Assembly: GCA_900321905.1 (NCBI GenBank)
Contig: ONXZ01000060.1
Location: forward strand, 1-7,563
Source: an uncultured Eubacteriales bacterium
Lineage (GTDB): Bacteria > Bacillota > Clostridia > Oscillospirales > Acutalibacteraceae
DNA: 7,563 bases
Direction of reading: 5' to 3'
The notes under the pieces were generated by a model. The model saw nothing but the letters and a program-made list of their open reading frames with translations, was not told the origin of the DNA and did no database searches. The position numbers and the translations under genes were made by a program. Of the stretch, positions 5,747 to 7,563 are shown piece by piece (within the stretch, counting starts at the first letter, position 1; each line of letters opens with the position of its first letter).

Positions 5747-6940
5747 ATGAAATTAGCACCAATAGTTGTATCACTGCTCGACACAGATTTGTACAAATTC
5801 AATATGGACCAGGTGATTTTTCACAAACATACGGATTTGTGTGGTGAGTACTACTTTAAATGCCGTGATAACGGCGTTGTTTTTACACCTGAGATGGCTC
5901 AGGAAATCAGCGACCAGGTTGACCACCTATGCACGCTGCGCTTTACAAAAGCGGAACTTGACTACCTGCGCTCAATCAGGTTTATCAAAAGCGACTACGT
6001 GGAGTTTTTACGCCTGTGGCGCCCGATACGCGAATATGTAAAGATTGACCTTGACGAGCAAGGCAAACTTAATATTGTTGTTAACGGTCCGCTTTTTTCC
6101 GCAATGCAGTTTGAGATTTATCTGCTTGAAATTGTAAACGAAGTTTACTTTCGTATGCGCTACGACTACGGCATTTTGCTCAAATCGGCTGAGGAAAAAC
6201 TCGACAAAAAAATTGCCGACTTTAACTCAGGCAAATATAACTTTAAGTTTGCGGAATTCGGTTGCAGGCGCCGCCTGTCGCGCGAGTGGGAGGACGTTGT
6301 TGTTAAGCGCCTTGCAACAGAAACACAAAACTGCGTAGGCACCTCAAACGTTTACCTTGCAATGAAATACAACCTGACTCCAATAGGCACTTATGCACAC
6401 GAGTTTGTGCAGATGTATCAGGGAATTGACTCCATTCCGCTTGCGTACACAAACCACTATGCTATGACAGACTGGTACGACGAATACGACGGCGACAACG
6501 GCACAGCGCTCACAGATACCATCACAACAGATTTGTTTTTGCTCGACTTTAACCGCTCAATGGTCAACAACTATTCGGGCGTTCGCCACGACAGCGGCGA
6601 CCCGTATGAGTGGGGCGAAAAACTGATTGCCCACTACAAAAAATACGGCGTTGACCCAAAAAGCAAACTGCTTTTGTTTAGCGACAGCCTTGATTTTGAC
6701 AGGGCGCAGGCGCTTTTTGAGCACTTTAAGGACAGGACCAAAGTATCCTTTGGCATTGGCACATTCTGCACAAACGACACCTGCGAAAAGGCGCTGAATA
6801 TTGTAATCAAGTTACAGTATGTTAACGGCAGACCTGTCGCCAAACTTTCAGACATTCCCGAAAAGGCGATGTGCCGTGACGAGGATTATCTCAAATACCT
6901 CAAACGTTCGGTTAAATTCCGCCTTGAACGTGAAAAATAA
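5747..6940 (+). CDS. pncB: Nicotinate phosphoribosyltransferase
   Basis: A 397-aa enzyme that joins nicotinate and PRPP to form nicotinate mononucleotide, coupled to ATP hydrolysis, in the Preiss-Handler salvage route. It matches the E. coli PncB type (about 400 aa) along its whole length: SLLDTDLYKFNMDQ at the start, EFGCRRRLSRE, VGTSNVYLA, and LTPIGTYAHEF containing His218, equivalent to the phosphorylated active-site His. These are followed by ALTDTITTD, RHDSGDPYEWGEK, LLFSDSLD, SFGIGTFCTND and LNIVIKL. The frame can start at GTG 5738, but that codon lies inside the ribosome binding site; ATG 5747 with GAGGTG at 5735-5740, six bases upstream, is preferred. Last gene of the operon. The NadD step between PncB and NadE must be encoded elsewhere. 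Confidence 0.95.
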   Translation: MKLAPIVVSLLDTDLYKFNMDQVIFHKHTDLCGEYYFKCRDNGVVFTPEMAQEISDQVDHLCTLRFTKAELDYLRSIRFIKSDYVEFLRLWRPIREYVKIDLDEQGKLNIVVNGPLFSAMQFEIYLLEIVNEVYFRMRYDYGILLKSAEEKLDKKIADFNSGKYNFKFAEFGCRRRLSREWEDVVVKRLATETQNCVGTSNVYLAMKYNLTPIGTYAHEFVQMYQGIDSIPLAYTNHYAMTDWYDEYDGDNGTALTDTITTDLFLLDFNRSMVNNYSGVRHDSGDPYEWGEKLIAHYKKYGVDPKSKLLLFSDSLDFDRAQALFEHFKDRTKVSFGIGTFCTNDTCEKALNIVIKLQYVNGRPVAKLSDIPEKAMCRDEDYLKYLKRSVKFRLEREK

Positions 6941-7021
6941 GACTGTTAGGGGTGTCCGTCATAAAGAATGTCAGCCTGAAAATGGCATCTTTTTCGCTAT
7001 AACTGTATTAAAAATCACCCC

Positions 7022-7065
7022 AAGGCGTCCACTCTATAAGGAGGGTGGATGCCTTCAGTTTTTTT
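7022..7065 (+). terminator. Rho-independent terminator after the NAD operon
   Basis: AAGGCGTCCAC (7022-7032) pairs with GTGGATGCCTT (7045-7055), an 11-bp stem with one G-U pair and a 12-base loop, followed by CAG and seven T residues (7059-7065). It lies 81 bases downstream of the pncB stop. The intervening 6941-7021 holds no gene I can support. The terminator could belong to the operon or have arrived with the downstream mobile-element gene. Confidence 0.85.
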
Positions 7066-7077
7066 ATCAGCCGATGT

Positions 7078-7106
7078 TTGATTGTAGGTATGGAAAATCA
7101 CATAAT
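7078..7106 (+). promoter_or_regulatory. Probable promoter of the TnpV-like gene
   Basis: TTGATT (7078-7083) and CATAAT (7101-7106) have 17-base spacing, matching four and five of six consensus bases. Transcription would begin near 7113, 20 bases before the ATG and just upstream of the ribosome binding site. Confidence 0.5.
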
Positions 7107-7132
7107 CAATTAAGCATACGGAGGATTATATA

Positions 7133-7563
7133 ATGAAAAAGTATATTACTGATGAAAAGAATGGACTTGATTACACGCTTGTAAACGGAGTGTATCTGCC
7201 GAACCTCATTTCAACCGAAACGAATTATGAGATTGGAATGTGGGGACAGAGGCACCTTGATTATATCAAGCACCATCGCAAAGCTTTTTATCTCAACTTA
7301 AAAACAAGTTGTAAACTGAACTCATACTTGCATGATGTTGACATTAGAGCAGCGGAGATGTACAATACTCTTGTGAAGCAACTTAAAGAACGGCAAAGCG
7401 TAACTGAAAAACTCAAAGCCGAAAATATGATGGCTTGGATACAGACAATGAATAATATTACAAATCAAGCAAGAGAAATTGATATAAATATATTTAATTT
7501 TGTATTAAAACCAGAAGATAAAAATAGAAAAATACAAAAATTTGTAACAATAAAAAAAGCATG
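7133..7563 (+). CDS. tnpV: TnpV-like transposon-encoded protein, cut by window edge and with an altered C-terminus
   Basis: Codons 1-143 of an open frame that runs out of the window. Residues 1-116 resemble TnpV, a small protein of unknown biochemical function carried by transposons and conjugative elements of Clostridia: MKKYITDEKNGLDYTL, then IGMWGQRHLDYIKHHRKAFY, a KLNSYLHDVD block, and TEKLKAENMMAWIQTMNNI. TnpV proteins normally end within about ten residues of that point. Here the frame continues from residue 117 (position 7481) into Asn/Lys/Ile-rich sequence of very low GC, suggesting a fusion or insertion junction. The start has GGAGGA (7120-7125) seven bases upstream of the ATG. It lies 192 bases after pncB and probably marks a mobile element extending to the right. 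The TnpV match is from memory of the family, not a search. Confidence 0.75.
   Translation, partial: MKKYITDEKNGLDYTLVNGVYLPNLISTETNYEIGMWGQRHLDYIKHHRKAFYLNLKTSCKLNSYLHDVDIRAAEMYNTLVKQLKERQSVTEKLKAENMMAWIQTMNNITNQAREIDINIFNFVLKPEDKNRKIQKFVTIKKA

Noticed and set aside
6949..7021. GGGGTG (6949-6954) and CACCCC (7016-7021) as terminal inverted repeats of a small element
   Set aside because: Only six bases match, and there is no target duplication or second copy in the window; chance is a sufficient explanation.
6819..7133. Plus-strand frame overlapping the end of pncB and the intergenic region
   Set aside because: It is out of frame with pncB and runs through the terminator at 7022-7065.

Overview
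The window looks like chromosomal DNA of a gut-type Clostridia member (Oscillospiraceae/Ruminococcaceae or Lachnospiraceae-like). This is inferred from strong purine-rich ribosome binding sites, consensus sigma-A promoters, moderate GC, a TnpV-type transposon protein, and large Pro/Gln/Asn-rich bitopic membrane proteins of a kind common in those bacteria. I cannot name a species.

Layout. (1) Positions 1-1430, minus strand: an autoregulated two-gene unit, a TetR-family repressor followed 16 bases later by an aldo/keto reductase that runs off the left edge. Its promoter has consensus hexamers with 17-base spacing and lies between two near-identical palindromes facing each other, one over the -35 box and one just downstream of the -10. 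(2) Positions 1460-4180, minus strand: two adjacent paralogous single-pass membrane proteins of unknown function (437 and 384 aa). They share a Pro/Gln-rich cytoplasmic tail, a membrane helix and a conserved ectodomain module ending in FPGKNSES, and then carry unrelated C-terminal domains. Each has a terminator. Just beyond the second terminator lies an orphan 32-codon remnant homologous to the end of the other paralogue's C-terminal domain, which suggests a C-terminal domain swap or a collapsed third copy. (3) Positions 4181-4453: a divergent intergenic region with a promoter for each side, a palindrome, short direct repeats and a hairpin. (4) Positions 4454-6940, plus strand: a compact NAD salvage operon with nicotinamidase (pncA), NAD synthetase (nadE) and nicotinate phosphoribosyltransferase (pncB). 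(5) Positions 6941-7563: an intergenic region with a strong terminator and promoter, then a TnpV-like gene whose frame runs into very AT-rich DNA at the right edge.

How the genes work together. PncA makes nicotinate from nicotinamide, PncB turns nicotinate into nicotinate mononucleotide, and NadE amidates nicotinate adenine dinucleotide to NAD. The adenylyltransferase between the last two steps (NadD) is not in the window. The reductase is probably NAD(P)H-dependent, but it is separately regulated and I see no sequence link to the NAD operon.

The most noteworthy region is the modular paralogue pair with its leftover C-terminal fragment. I found no CRISPR array, RNA gene or recognisable defence system. 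Three genes (tetR-like, the 384-aa protein and pncB) have start codons inside the longest possible frame, chosen here from ribosome binding sites.
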